Positions 8,755 through 17,168 are shown, numbered from the stretch's first letter. The stretch: DNA of 64,000 bases from Micromonospora violae (GCF_004217135.1 NZ_SHKK01000001.1:6696001-6760000); one strand, 5' to 3'. Notes: generated by a model from the sequence alone, not told the origin. A program made the numbers and translations.

Positions 8755-9345
8755 ATGCAGGGAGAGGGCCAGGCGATCGGCGGACGAGCGATGGAGTCGA
8801 TGACCGGACGGCTGCTGGTCGCGACTCCGGCGCTCAAGGACCCCAACTTCGACCGTACGGTGGTGCTCCTGGTCGCCCACGAGCCGGGCGGCGCGCTCGG
8901 CGTGGTGCTGAACCGGGCCACCGAGGTGCCGGTCGCCGAGGTGCTCGGTGACTGGAGCGACCTGGCCCGCCATCCGGCGGTGCTCTTCGAGGGTGGTCCG
9001 GTGCAACCCGACTCGGCCATCTGCCTCGCCCGGATGCGGCACCCGATGCGCCGGCTGAAGGGCTTCCACCAGGTGTCCGGGGCGGTCGGCACGATCGACC
9101 TCTCGGTGGACCCGGAGCGGCTGCGGGAGAGCATCGGGGGCATCCGGGTCTTCGCCGGGTACTCCGGCTGGGGCAGCGGCCAGTTGGAGCAGGAGATCGC
9201 CGACGGGTCCTGGTTCGTGCTGGACGGGCTGCCCGGGGACGCCTTCGTCGACCGGCCCGACGATCTCTGGCCGATGGTGCTGCGCCGGCAGGGCGGGATG
9301 ATGGCCGCCGTCGCGCACTTCCCGCCGGACGTGGCGCTCAACTGA
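8755..9345 (+). CDS. yqgE: YqgE/AlgH family protein (UPF0301)
   Basis: About 196 residues. The family has a conserved fold but no settled biochemical function; in Pseudomonas it is named for a role in alginate regulation. Conserved features seen: GRLLVATPALKDPNFDRTVVLLVAHEPGGALGVVLNR, VLFEGGPVQPD, FAGYSGWGSGQLEQEI and WFVLDG. The start is uncertain: ATG at 8755, 8791 or 8800 are all possible, none with a strong Shine-Dalgarno. The first is chosen, and family similarity begins near residue 16. Confidence 0.9.
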   Translation: MQGEGQAIGGRAMESMTGRLLVATPALKDPNFDRTVVLLVAHEPGGALGVVLNRATEVPVAEVLGDWSDLARHPAVLFEGGPVQPDSAICLARMRHPMRRLKGFHQVSGAVGTIDLSVDPERLRESIGGIRVFAGYSGWGSGQLEQEIADGSWFVLDGLPGDAFVDRPDDLWPMVLRRQGGMMAAVAHFPPDVALN

Positions 9346-9372
9346 GGCCGGCTCGGCAGGGGACCCCCGCGA

Positions 9373-9402
9373 GATGACCATGCGAGCCGGTCTGTGTATA
9401 GT
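9373..9402 (+). promoter_or_regulatory. Promoter of tRNA-Ala
   Basis: A TATAGT -10 box at 9397-9402 with ATGACC as a partial -35 match at 9373-9378 (18-bp spacing), 33 bp before the tRNA. Confidence 0.6.
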
Positions 9403-9435
9403 TTCCCAGTGCCCGGGCGACCGGGACAACAGCAA

Positions 9436-9508
9436 GGGGCCGTGGCGCAGCTGGTAGCGCACCACACTGGCAGTGTGGGGGTCAGGGGTTCGAGTCCCCT
9501 CGGCTCCA
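9436..9508 (+). tRNA. tRNA-Ala (anticodon GGC)
   Basis: Acceptor stem GGGGCCG (9436-9442) pairs with CGGCTCC (9501-9507) and contains the G3-U70 alanine determinant. The D arm GCGCAGCTGGTAGCGC, anticodon stem CCACA/TGTGG with loop CTGGCAG (anticodon GGC), and T arm AGGGGTTCGAGTCCCCT are all formed. CCA is not encoded. Confidence 0.96.
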
Positions 9509-9515
9509 CCCTTGA

Positions 9516-9553
9516 GAAACGCCCTGGTCGGGATAACCCGGCCAGGGCGTTTC
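9516..9553 (+). terminator. Terminator after tRNA-Ala, probably bidirectional
   Basis: 17-bp stem (9516-9532 with 9537-9553, one G-T pair) and an ATAA loop, beginning 8 bp after the tRNA and ending GTTTCGCTT. The YciI gene on the other strand ends 19 bp beyond and may use the same hairpin. Confidence 0.8.
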
Positions 9554-9571
9554 GCTTGCTACCGGCAGGTG

Positions 9572-9832
9572 CTACCGGACGATCGGGGACCACTCCCGCT
9601 GGCTGGTGATCGTCACCCCGGGGGTGCGGTAGTAGGGGTCGGCCGCGACGATCTCGGCGAACGCCTCGGCGTCCGGGACGTCGAAGATCAGCAGTGCGCC
9701 GGAGTCGTCGGCGAACGGCCCGGCCATGACCAGCCGGCCCTCCTGGTGCAGGGCCTGGAGACGCTCCCGGTGCGCCGGTCGGGCGGCGAGCCGGTCGGGT
9801 TCGTCGCCGAAGGACAGCTCCAAGATGAACAC
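9572..9832 (-). CDS. YciI family protein
   Basis: 86 residues, a compact ferredoxin-like fold. The family shows His/Asp residues resembling an active site but has no agreed function; here HRERLQALHQEGRLVMAGPFADDSGALLIFDV and ADPYYRTPGVTITSQREW match it well. The start is GTG at 9832 with a strong GAGGAGGAA Shine-Dalgarno 3-4 nt upstream. A TAGGGT box in the 90-bp gap behind it suggests its own promoter, so it is probably not part of the upstream operon. Confidence 0.82.
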   Translation of the reverse strand: MFILELSFGDEPDRLAARPAHRERLQALHQEGRLVMAGPFADDSGALLIFDVPDAEAFAEIVAADPYYRTPGVTITSQREWSPIVR

Positions 9833-9922
9833 CGGTTCCTCCTCATCGGGGCGATCTCTCGAAGCACCCTAGTCGATCCGGTGCGCCACCGTCGTCTGGT
9901 CACGGGCACCCGTCAGTGGTGG

Positions 9923-11227
9923 TCAGGGATCGACGATGACGTCGATCGCCGCGCTCACCTGCCGCTCCAGGTCGTCGAGGTCGTCGAGGGTCGGGGCGTC
10001 GATCAGGAACGTCACCGCACGGTCACCGGACTCGCGCAGCTCACCGAGGCGCGTGCCGCGTTCCTTGAGCACGATGACGTGCCGCAGGGCGGGCGGTTCG
10101 TCGGCCTCGCCCGGCGCGATCACCGGCCACGGTTGCCCCTCCGGCACCCACTGCGGCTCCACGCCCGGCCAGCGCAGCTTCACGTCCTGCAACACTCCGG
10201 TCGGCTGGGGGAGGTAGACCTGGCGGGCGTACCGCCGGGGCGGGGGGTGCGCCGCCGGCTCGTCGAGCGCCACCTCCATGATCGTCTGCTCCAGCGCGCG
10301 ACCGGTCGCCAGGTGGTAGAGCGGCATGATGCCGTCGCCGGGCGTACGGGCCGCCACCTCCATCAGGACCGGCCGACCGTCCCGGTCGAGGCGGAGTTCG
10401 GTGTGGACGATGCCGGCGACCAGACCGAGCCGGCCCACGATGTCGCGGTTGGCGGCGAGCAGGGTCTCGTGTTCCGTGCCGGGAGGCGCCGGCACGGTGT
10501 GGGCCATCTCGACGAACCAGTCGGAGCCGTCCTCGGTGGTCCGTTTCTGGGTCGCCGACTCGAAGACGATCCGACCGTGTTGGACGACCGCCTCCACCGA
10601 ATACTCCGCGCCGGTGACGTACTCCTCGACCAGCAGGGTCTCCGCTTGCGGGTACTCGGTGAGCAGGTCGGGCAGGGCCTCGGGGTCGTGCACCGCCCGG
10701 ACCCCGGAACTCGACCTCCGGCCCGAGGGCTTCAGCACCGCCGGAAACCGCACCGAACTCACGTCGAGCCCGGCGCGCCCCTGCGGTGGGACGACGACCA
10801 GCCGGGGACTCCACTGCGGCAGGTAGAACCGTTGCAGGTACTTGTTGCGACACACCCGCGCCGCGCGGACCCCCGGCCCGGGTAGGCCGAGCGCATCCGC
10901 CACGATCCCGGTCTGCTCGACGAGCATCTCGCCCGCGGCGTAGACCCCGACGATGTCGTACTCCTGCTGCCAGCGCTGGACGTGGGCGACCACACCAGAG
11001 GTGAAACTCCCCTCGATGCCGACCTCGCCGGTGACGAAGGCCGCGTCCGCGAGGTACGTCCCGGGACCCTCGCCCCGGGCCATGGCGGCCGTGGTGTCGG
11101 CCCGCCACTGTTCCGAGGTGATCAGCAGGATCCGCAGCCCTCGACCGGCGAGGTCGGCCAGGAAGCCCCAGTTGCGGGCGATGACCCGGTAGCCGCCGAG
11201 CAACAGGAAGGCGCGGGCCTCACTCAT
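9923..11227 (-). CDS. ATP-grasp ligase, last gene of the five-gene cluster
   Basis: 434 residues. ATP-grasp enzymes join a carboxylate to an amine (or thiol) through an acyl-phosphate. An N-terminal pre-ATP-grasp domain (about 1-110) begins ARAFLLLGGYRVIARN; the ATP-grasp core follows, with FPAVLKPSGRRSSSGV, TLLVEEYVTGAEYSVEAVV as nucleotide-binding elements and HTELRLDRDGRPVLMEVAARTPGDG supplying the Mg ligands; a C-terminal domain (about 310-434) completes it. It resembles L-amino-acid/dipeptide ligases of the carnosine-synthase type rather than PurD/PurK. Its ATG lies inside the end of the sulfotransferase gene (8-bp overlap), so the two are translationally coupled. The substrate is unknown. 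Confidence 0.82.
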   Translation of the reverse strand: MSEARAFLLLGGYRVIARNWGFLADLAGRGLRILLITSEQWRADTTAAMARGEGPGTYLADAAFVTGEVGIEGSFTSGVVAHVQRWQQEYDIVGVYAAGEMLVEQTGIVADALGLPGPGVRAARVCRNKYLQRFYLPQWSPRLVVVPPQGRAGLDVSSVRFPAVLKPSGRRSSSGVRAVHDPEALPDLLTEYPQAETLLVEEYVTGAEYSVEAVVQHGRIVFESATQKRTTEDGSDWFVEMAHTVPAPPGTEHETLLAANRDIVGRLGLVAGIVHTELRLDRDGRPVLMEVAARTPGDGIMPLYHLATGRALEQTIMEVALDEPAAHPPPRRYARQVYLPQPTGVLQDVKLRWPGVEPQWVPEGQPWPVIAPGEADEPPALRHVIVLKERGTRLGELRESGDRAVTFLIDAPTLDDLDDLERQVSAAIDVIVDP

Positions 11228-12185
11228 AGCCGTACTGCTCCAGGATGTCGCCGAACAGTTCGGTGAAACGGGCCTCGTTCCGCTTGGTGAACCGCTCCCG
11301 CCAGGTGCCCGTGGTGCCCCGGAAGAAGCTCCAGGAGCCCTGGTCGTAGACCTTGCCGGCGACCTCCTCGGCGTCGGCGTTGGACCCGACGTGGTGCAGC
11401 AACCGGTCCACGGCCTCGATCTGGCGTTGCCGGGACCCGCCGCCGCGCTCTCCCACGAGATCCTCGTAGCTGACCTTGCACACGTCGGGGTGCCGCAGCA
11501 GCCACAGCCCTCTCTCGAACTGGTCGCGGCCGAGGAAGGACGTGTCCCGCATCGCGTAGTCGAGCTTCTCCTCCCAGGTCGGCAGGGAGGTCAGGATGCG
11601 GTGAAAGATGTCGAACTCGTAGAAGTTGCCGTACCCCTCGCGGGTGCGCCCCTCCAGGAAGTTGACCATGGACACCAGGGCGTCCCGGGGGTCGCGGTAG
11701 TTGTAGATCAGCGGCGGTGTGGCGGTCTCCACCCACTCGGCGAAGAAGGACCCGTCCACCTTGCTGATGTCCAGCTCATGGAAGATCCAGCAGAGCCCGG
11801 CCGGGGTGTCCGCGAACCGGGAGTACGGCAGGTGCGGGTTGGTGATCACCGAGTCGGCGAAGTCGAACCGGGTCTGCCCGTACCGGTTGACGACGTGCTG
11901 GCCCAGCCGGCGTTGCCAATGCCAGCCCAGCGCGGACCAGGCCTCCTGGGTGCGGAGCAGGTACTCCTCCGTGCCCTCCAGTTCCAGCAGCTCGTCGTAG
12001 TCGGACTTCGACAGGGTGAGCGCGGCGATCTGACGCCGCTGCGCGTCGGTGAACTCTGGCGTGTTGCGGGGGGTCGGCCGGGGCACCCCGGCCATCTTGT
12101 ACCCCAGATTGGTCATCAGACCCTGCATGAGGTGAGTGCCGGTCTTCTGCAGCGAGATCACCATGGCACGAGGGGCCAGCGGCAT
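11220..12185 (-). CDS. Sulfotransferase-family protein
   Basis: 321 residues. Predicted to transfer sulfate from PAPS to a hydroxyl or amine. The 5'-phosphosulfate loop is PRAMVISLQKTGTHLMQGLM (consensus PKSGTTW-like, with Lys and Thr retained), and the 3'-phosphate site is YNYRDPRDALVSMVNFLEG. The region between, with HELDISKVDGSF, fits the fold. The ATG at 12185 is chosen because it has a GGGAG Shine-Dalgarno and leads straight into the P-loop strand; the longer in-frame extension overlaps the preceding gene. No signal peptide, so a cytosolic biosynthetic role is more likely than action on the envelope. It is 49 bp after the acyltransferase gene. Confidence 0.82.
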   Translation of the reverse strand: MPLAPRAMVISLQKTGTHLMQGLMTNLGYKMAGVPRPTPRNTPEFTDAQRRQIAALTLSKSDYDELLELEGTEEYLLRTQEAWSALGWHWQRRLGQHVVNRYGQTRFDFADSVITNPHLPYSRFADTPAGLCWIFHELDISKVDGSFFAEWVETATPPLIYNYRDPRDALVSMVNFLEGRTREGYGNFYEFDIFHRILTSLPTWEEKLDYAMRDTSFLGRDQFERGLWLLRHPDVCKVSYEDLVGERGGGSRQRQIEAVDRLLHHVGSNADAEEVAGKVYDQGSWSFFRGTTGTWRERFTKRNEARFTELFGDILEQYGYE

Positions 12186-12234
12186 GTCGGTCTCCCGGTG
12201 GGTCGTGCGTCGGATGCGACGCGGAACGAGGGGA

Positions 12235-13455
12235 TCAGCGGACGTAGGCGGCCAGGTGGCCGGTGGTGCGCTCGTCGAGGAATCGAAGGAGCCGGGCGAA
12301 CGACTCCCGCCGGCGCTCATCGGGTGTCCACAGCCAGAACTCCCGTTTGGCGACCCGGGCGCCCCGGCGGAACTTCGGCGCGAACGCCTCGAACCCCAGG
12401 CGGTACCGGGGTACGCCGGCCCGGATGCACGACTCGACCGGCTGACCGAACACCAGATGGTGGTAGGCGACGCTGGTACCCGTGACGTCGTAGTCGCTGC
12501 CGTAGCCGAGCGTGCAGCAGCCGTGCCGGCCGTACATCTGCACGGTGCACGCGAGGACCTCGGCGTCGGAACGGCCCGCCACGGCCACCCGGATGGCGTC
12601 GGGGAGCACCGCCGCCAGGTACGCGCGGGCCGCCCGCAGTTGCGGCCGGTTCGGTGCCGCGCCGTTGCGCTCGCCGGTACGCGCCTCCAGGTCCACGATC
12701 CGGTCGACGTGATCGGCGAGGGGCACCTCGCGGACCTGGAGCCCGGCCCGGGTCACCTCCCGCTCGGCCAGCCGGTAGTTGCGGCGGATCTCGGCGTTCT
12801 GCCCGTCCAGGAACGCCTGGTAGGTGGGGTAGCCGGCCAGGTGCAACGCGGACGCAGCGGTGACCGAACCCCGGACGAAGCCGGCGGTTTCCAGGAGTTC
12901 GGGCAGCAGTTCGTCGTCGGCGGCCACGTACGGGAGGACCACCGCTCCCGCTCGCCCCTGCCGGACCAACTCCTGAAGGGCCGCCACGACCTCCCGGCCG
13001 GCCTGCCGCCGGCGGGCGATGTCGACGTCGGCGGCGGTGAACAGCGGGCTGCGGTCGTAGGTGCGGACGACGAGGGGCTCTCCGAGGGTGGTGGTGAGCC
13101 ACTCCGCGAGATCGCCCGACTCCGGTGCGTCCGAGCCGAGCGCGCCGAGCAGGGCCCGGTGCTCGGCGCGGATCCGGGTCGCGTCGTCGTCCGGGGTGAG
13201 TCGGAGGAACTGCTCCTCGGTGAGGAGCTTCCACGGGTGGCTGAACAGGCCCGTCCCGGCCACGGCGGTGACCGCGTGGATCGCGGCCACCGGCCCCCGG
13301 TCGTCGTCAGCGGTGACCAGCAACGCGTCGCCGGGCTCCAGTCGTTCGCGAAAGCGCAGGTAACCGTGGGCCGCGTCGGGCTCGGCGTCGGCGGCCAGCC
13401 GGGCCCAGGTCTCCTCGTCGACGGCGGAGATGCCGCCGGTCACGTCAGTCGCCAT
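12235..13455 (-). CDS. GNAT/FemAB-like N-acyltransferase (COG3146-type)
   Basis: 406 residues. The second half carries the FemAB/GNAT-like pattern: ALHLAGYPTYQAFLDGQNAEIRRNYRLAEREVTRAGLQVREV, then VAVAGRSDAEVLACTVQMYGRHGCCTLGYGSDYDVTGTSVAYHHLVF and a Phe/Lys/Arg-rich end. Relatives are annotated as predicted N-acyltransferases or peptidogalycan biosynthesis proteins; they use acyl-CoA or aminoacyl donors to form amides. The acceptor and donor here are unknown. The ATG at 13455 overlaps the end of the MFS gene by 11 bp, showing coupling. The domain call is moderate; the operon position is certain. Confidence 0.7.
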   Translation of the reverse strand: MATDVTGGISAVDEETWARLAADAEPDAAHGYLRFRERLEPGDALLVTADDDRGPVAAIHAVTAVAGTGLFSHPWKLLTEEQFLRLTPDDDATRIRAEHRALLGALGSDAPESGDLAEWLTTTLGEPLVVRTYDRSPLFTAADVDIARRRQAGREVVAALQELVRQGRAGAVVLPYVAADDELLPELLETAGFVRGSVTAASALHLAGYPTYQAFLDGQNAEIRRNYRLAEREVTRAGLQVREVPLADHVDRIVDLEARTGERNGAAPNRPQLRAARAYLAAVLPDAIRVAVAGRSDAEVLACTVQMYGRHGCCTLGYGSDYDVTGTSVAYHHLVFGQPVESCIRAGVPRYRLGFEAFAPKFRRGARVAKREFWLWTPDERRRESFARLLRFLDERTTGHLAAYVR

Positions 13456-14770
13456 GCCGGATGGACCGTTCCTTCCGAGTCGTCGTGTCCGCGAGGGCCT
13501 GCACCTCGGCTATCTGGGCCGCCGTGCGCAGCGGGGAGGCGTACAGCAGCAGCGACGAGACGGTGAGCGAGACGGCCACCACCCAGACCGCCGTGGTCGC
13601 CCCGGCCAGGTCGGCCAACACCCCGCCGAGCAGTGCCCCGACCGGCAGCGAACCGAAGGCCGCGATGCGGTAGCTGGCGGTCACCGCGCCGAGCAGGACG
13701 GGAGGGGGGACCTGCTGCCGCACGGTGACCGCCAGGACGTTGTAGACCGCCAGCGCCGCCCCGTTGATCACGAAGCCCGCCCCGATCAGCACGGTCGCCG
13801 TGCCGGCCGCGGCGAGCCCGGGCACCAGCAGCAGCCCGAGCGCGGCGACCGTGATCGAGACGGTCAGCGCGCGTCCGAGGTGCAGTCGGGCCCCGATCCG
13901 CCCGGCGACGAGGGAACCGACCAGCGCCCCGACGCTGCCGAGCCCGATGACCAGGCCGATCAGGCCGCCGGAGAGCCCGAGGGTTCGCACGCCGTACACC
14001 AGGAAGACCGTCGCGAAGGCCTGCTCGTGCAGGTTGAAGAGGGCCGACTGTACGCACAGGTCCCGGATCGGTCGGCTCCGCCAGACGTAGGCCAGCCCGG
14101 CGCGGATCGTGGGCGCGTCGCCCCGGTCGGCCGCCGGACCCAGGGCGCGAGCCGGGAGGGCCGCCATCGCCATCGCCGCCGCGCAGAACAGCGCCCCGGT
14201 GACCACCGCGGCCCAGGAGGCGCCGGCGGACTGGACGATGAACCCGGCCGCCGCCGGCCCGGCCATCTGGGTCACCGAGGTGGTCGCCTGCAACAGGCCG
14301 TTGCCGGCCACCAGCCGGTCGCCGTCCAGCAGCCGGGGTGCGGTGACCTGGGACCCGATGTCGTGCAGCACCGCCGCCGAGCCGATGAGGAACGCGCCCA
14401 CCAGCAGTGCAGTGAAGACCAGGCGGTCGGTGGCGGCCAGGGCCCCGATGCCGAACAGCACGACGCCGCGCGCCGCGTTGCCGGTGACCAGGATCCAGCG
14501 CAACGAGGTACGGGCGGTCCAGGTGCCCACCAGCAGGGAGAACGCCAGCACCGGCACGAACTGGGCCGCGCCGACCAGCCCCACCTGGGTGCCGCTGCCG
14601 GCCAGCAACGTCACGACCAGCAGGGAGAGCCCGAAGGCGGTGATCTGGTGTGCCGACCGGGCGGCCAGGTCGCCCAGCCAGAGGGTACGGAAGGCCGGCT
14701 CCCGCAGCGGGGGGCGCGGTGGCGCGCCGACGTCCGTACCCTCTGGCAGGCGCCGGATGTCAGCTGACAC
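13445..14770 (-). CDS. MFS transporter of the carbamoyltransferase cluster
   Basis: 441 residues with about 12 hydrophobic helices beginning near residue 25 (FRTLWLGDLAARSAHQITAFGLSLLVVTLLAG) and ending near 405. The pattern matches the MFS_3/enterobactin-exporter-like (EntS-type) branch, usually drug or siderophore exporters. Gly- and Arg-rich loops between helices 2-3 are visible. Its ATG overlaps the carbamoyltransferase stop by 11 bp and its own stop lies inside the next gene, so it is made in step with the enzymes; export of the pathway product, with self-protection, is the likely role (inference). Confidence 0.85.
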   Translation of the reverse strand: MSADIRRLPEGTDVGAPPRPPLREPAFRTLWLGDLAARSAHQITAFGLSLLVVTLLAGSGTQVGLVGAAQFVPVLAFSLLVGTWTARTSLRWILVTGNAARGVVLFGIGALAATDRLVFTALLVGAFLIGSAAVLHDIGSQVTAPRLLDGDRLVAGNGLLQATTSVTQMAGPAAAGFIVQSAGASWAAVVTGALFCAAAMAMAALPARALGPAADRGDAPTIRAGLAYVWRSRPIRDLCVQSALFNLHEQAFATVFLVYGVRTLGLSGGLIGLVIGLGSVGALVGSLVAGRIGARLHLGRALTVSITVAALGLLLVPGLAAAGTATVLIGAGFVINGAALAVYNVLAVTVRQQVPPPVLLGAVTASYRIAAFGSLPVGALLGGVLADLAGATTAVWVVAVSLTVSSLLLYASPLRTAAQIAEVQALADTTTRKERSIRHGD

Positions 14771-16508
14771 CGGTGCCGGTGACGCTCGCTGACGCGTCCG
14801 ACGAGGTGACCCTGCGGTACAGCGCGTTCTCGCTCCAGATGAGGTCGACCTGGCCCCACTCCATCGCCGACACCACGTCGGGGAAGAAGCTGCGGCCGTT
14901 GTAGTTCGCGCTGGTGTTGCAGAGCACCGGGATGCCGCTCCACTTGTGGTACTCGCGCAGGACGGCCGCGAGCATCGGGTTGTCCTCGGCGCTGACCGTC
15001 TGCAACCGGGCCGTCCCGTCGAGGTGGATCGCCGCCGGGATCCGGTCCACCCAGTCGGGGCGTACCCGGTGGTCGAAGAGCATGTACGGGTCCGGGGTGC
15101 CCGGGTCGAAGACCGTCGGAGCCTGATCGGTCAGGCAGATCGGCGCGACCGGCCGGAAGCTCTCCCGACGCTTCATCCGGTTGAGTTCGTCCTTCATCGC
15201 CGGGTCCACCGCCGGGGCGAGGATGCTGCGCGCCCCGAGTGCGCGGGGGCCCAGCTCGGCGCGGCCGTGCAGGACCACCACCGGCTTCCCGGTGCGGTGC
15301 AGCAGCCGGGCCAGCTCCTCCGGTCGACATGGTGCCACCGTCCAGCCCGCCGGTACGTGTGAGTTGTGCACGAGGTCGGGGCCGGCGAAGACGTTCCACG
15401 AGATCGGCGTCAGGCGCTGCTCTCCGCTGATCAGGATGGCGCCGGTGCCGATGGCCGAACCGGAGTCGTCCGGGAAGGGGGGCACCCACATCTCCCGGAT
15501 GGCCTTGTGTGCCCGCATGGCGCTGTTCCACTTGATGTTCAGGGCGCAGCCGCCGGCGAAGCAGAGGTTCCAGGGGCCGTCGCCCTTCCAGGATTCGGCC
15601 TTGGCCACGAGCCGCTCGACGAGCAGCTCCTCGATGAACTCGTGCACGCTGGCGAGCACGTCGTCGTCGGAGACGCCCAGTTGGTCCGTGCGCCGACGGA
15701 CGTCCTCAAGATAGGCGTGCACGTAGGCGTGGGAGGGCTCGCCGGTGCTGCCGCAGCCGATGATCTCCTCCCGGTATTTGCGGACGGCCGGGCTGTCGGC
15801 CTCGAAGTGCTCGTGAAACAGCTCCCCGAGGACCTGCTTGATCGGTTCCCGGGCGGTGCCGAGGGCGATGTAGGCCATCAGCTTCCCGGCCACCGAGAGG
15901 TCGTCGACGTTGCGGGACAGCTTGTCGCGCCGGTACGGCCCGAAGTGCTGCGAGGCCATCGAGTAGAAGTGCCCGATCAGGGGAAAGACCTCGCCGCCGG
16001 GCTCGATGCGGCCGTCCTTGTCCACGGAGTAGAGCCGGGGGAAACACCCGCCGTCCCAGACCAGGACGAGGCTCGGCTCGCCCCGGCGGGCGAAGGGGCT
16101 GGTGCTGTACGCGGCCGCGAGGTGGCTCGCCACATGCACGTGACTGACGTACGGCACGGTGGCGTCGCCGATGGGCAACTCGCCCCGGTGGCCCGGCTGC
16201 GCCGGATTCGGCACCCGCTCGGTCTCCCGGTAGGGGGCCAGGTGAACGTCGACCGGGCTGCCGTTGTTGAGCCGGTGCGCCTGCCCGTGGATGGCGCCGT
16301 CCCAGCCGTCCAGTGCCCACTGGTCGACGTCGGAGATCTTGTAGCCGAAGTCGCCCAGGATCCGGGCGATCAGCGTGAGGTCGTCCACGTCGCTGTATCG
16401 GCGGTTGTTCTCCAGTTTCTGCGCCTCGACGTTGAACTCCAACACGTCGTCGTGGAAGAGGGCGACGCCTCCGCTCTGTGTGAGCTTTACTCCGCAGGTA
16501 ATACGCAT
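14760..16508 (-). CDS. O-carbamoyltransferase (NodU/CmcH/TobZ family), first gene of the cluster
   Basis: 582 residues, family length. These enzymes make carbamoyl-adenylate from carbamoyl phosphate and ATP and transfer the carbamoyl group to a hydroxyl of a natural product. The TsaD/Kae1-like domain carries the metal His pair in SHVHVASHLAAAYSTSPF and FAGGCALNIKWNSAM; the C-terminal domain has ELGPRALGARSIL, FRPVAPI and NTSANYNGRSFFP. The N-terminus (MRITCGVKLTQSGGVALF) departs from the usual GINxxHDAS pattern. The ATG at 16508 has a GGGGAGAGA Shine-Dalgarno and a TTGACT/TAGGAA promoter. It is the operon leader; the following gene overlaps by 11 bp. Confidence 0.9.
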   Translation of the reverse strand: MRITCGVKLTQSGGVALFHDDVLEFNVEAQKLENNRRYSDVDDLTLIARILGDFGYKISDVDQWALDGWDGAIHGQAHRLNNGSPVDVHLAPYRETERVPNPAQPGHRGELPIGDATVPYVSHVHVASHLAAAYSTSPFARRGEPSLVLVWDGGCFPRLYSVDKDGRIEPGGEVFPLIGHFYSMASQHFGPYRRDKLSRNVDDLSVAGKLMAYIALGTAREPIKQVLGELFHEHFEADSPAVRKYREEIIGCGSTGEPSHAYVHAYLEDVRRRTDQLGVSDDDVLASVHEFIEELLVERLVAKAESWKGDGPWNLCFAGGCALNIKWNSAMRAHKAIREMWVPPFPDDSGSAIGTGAILISGEQRLTPISWNVFAGPDLVHNSHVPAGWTVAPCRPEELARLLHRTGKPVVVLHGRAELGPRALGARSILAPAVDPAMKDELNRMKRRESFRPVAPICLTDQAPTVFDPGTPDPYMLFDHRVRPDWVDRIPAAIHLDGTARLQTVSAEDNPMLAAVLREYHKWSGIPVLCNTSANYNGRSFFPDVVSAMEWGQVDLIWSENALYRRVTSSDASASVTGTGVS

Positions 16509-16872
16509 AGCTGTCTCTCCCCGTTATCGGCGACCTCAAATTCCTATCGATGTTCCACCGGCAAGTCAACCCCTAGACCCATTGCCTAAGCCGATCGGCA
16601 ACCCTTGAGCTGCGCGAACATGAGTGACGCTGCTCGATGTTGTGCGTCACCTGCGTCAGGCCAGGAAGATGTCGGTGAGAGCCCTCTCCGAGATGCCGCA
16701 ATGCCTATGGGTCTAATAGGATTTAGATTTTCCGTCATCTGAAATTCGCGCGTCACGAGTTGGTAACGCCGCGTTGTCAGCTGACAGGGTTGGGGGCGTA
16801 CCGGATCACCCGGACGGCGTTCCAGTTGACGTATTAGCAGCTCAGCAGGGCTGCGATCGGCATGGGGGATCA
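16509..16872. other. 364-bp divergent regulatory region between the cluster and the 81-residue gene
   Basis: No gene is supported here. It holds the operon promoter (16541-16569), an AT-rich patch at about 16705-16755 that is unusual for this genome, and a perfect 12-bp dyad TGTCAGCTGACA at 16775-16786 that could be an operator. A TTGACG at about 16827 might be a -35 for the rightward gene, but no matching -10 was found. Confidence 0.5.
16541..16569 (-). promoter_or_regulatory. Promoter of the carbamoyltransferase operon
   Basis: On the minus strand, TTGACT (16569-16564) and TAGGAA (16546-16541) are separated by exactly 17 bp, a near-consensus housekeeping promoter and the strongest seen in the window. 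The 5' untranslated region would be about 25 nt. Confidence 0.7.
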
Positions 16873-17118
16873 ATGAGTGGCAATGAGGCCAGTCGGCGGC
16901 TATCTTCGACCAGGGGTCCGGCGCGGTCCGGCGGCCCTCCGGTCGACGAAGCGGATCTTGAGCGATGGATACGCGATATCCTGCAATCGACGCATCCACT
17001 CCGACTCGGCTCAGAATTGCGTCGAGCGGAACGCGCCGCGAGAGCCAGATTCTCTGACCCGACAATTGCGCAAGCGGTCCACCGCGCCGTCACCGCCACA
17101 ATGAACAGGCGTGATTGA
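16873..17118 (+). CDS. Small hypothetical protein facing the carbamoyltransferase cluster
   Basis: 81 residues, unrecognised. The N-terminal 30 are Ser/Gly/Arg-rich; the rest is predicted as two or three helices (DEADLERWIRDILQSTHPLRLGSELRRAERAARARF and DPTIAQAVHRAVTATMNRRD). No HTH, signal peptide or Cys residues. The ATG at 16873 has GGGGAT close upstream; a longer in-frame extension from 16774 would start inside the dyad and is less likely. Divergent from the cluster promoter, it could be a regulator or accessory protein, but nothing in the sequence shows that. Confidence 0.5.
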   Translation: MSGNEASRRLSSTRGPARSGGPPVDEADLERWIRDILQSTHPLRLGSELRRAERAARARFSDPTIAQAVHRAVTATMNRRD

Positions 17119-17168
17119 GCGCCCATCAGTAAGTTCACGACACCTGCTGGTTTCGGTCCGGAATGGTG

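Noticed and set aside
9923..16508. Saxitoxin-type pathway
   Set aside because: Carbamoyltransferase and sulfotransferase alone are not enough; amidinotransferase, PKS-like and Rieske oxygenase genes are absent.
16774..16872. Longer N-terminus for the 81-residue protein
   Set aside because: The start would lie in a perfect dyad, without a ribosome site, and the added residues look non-coding.
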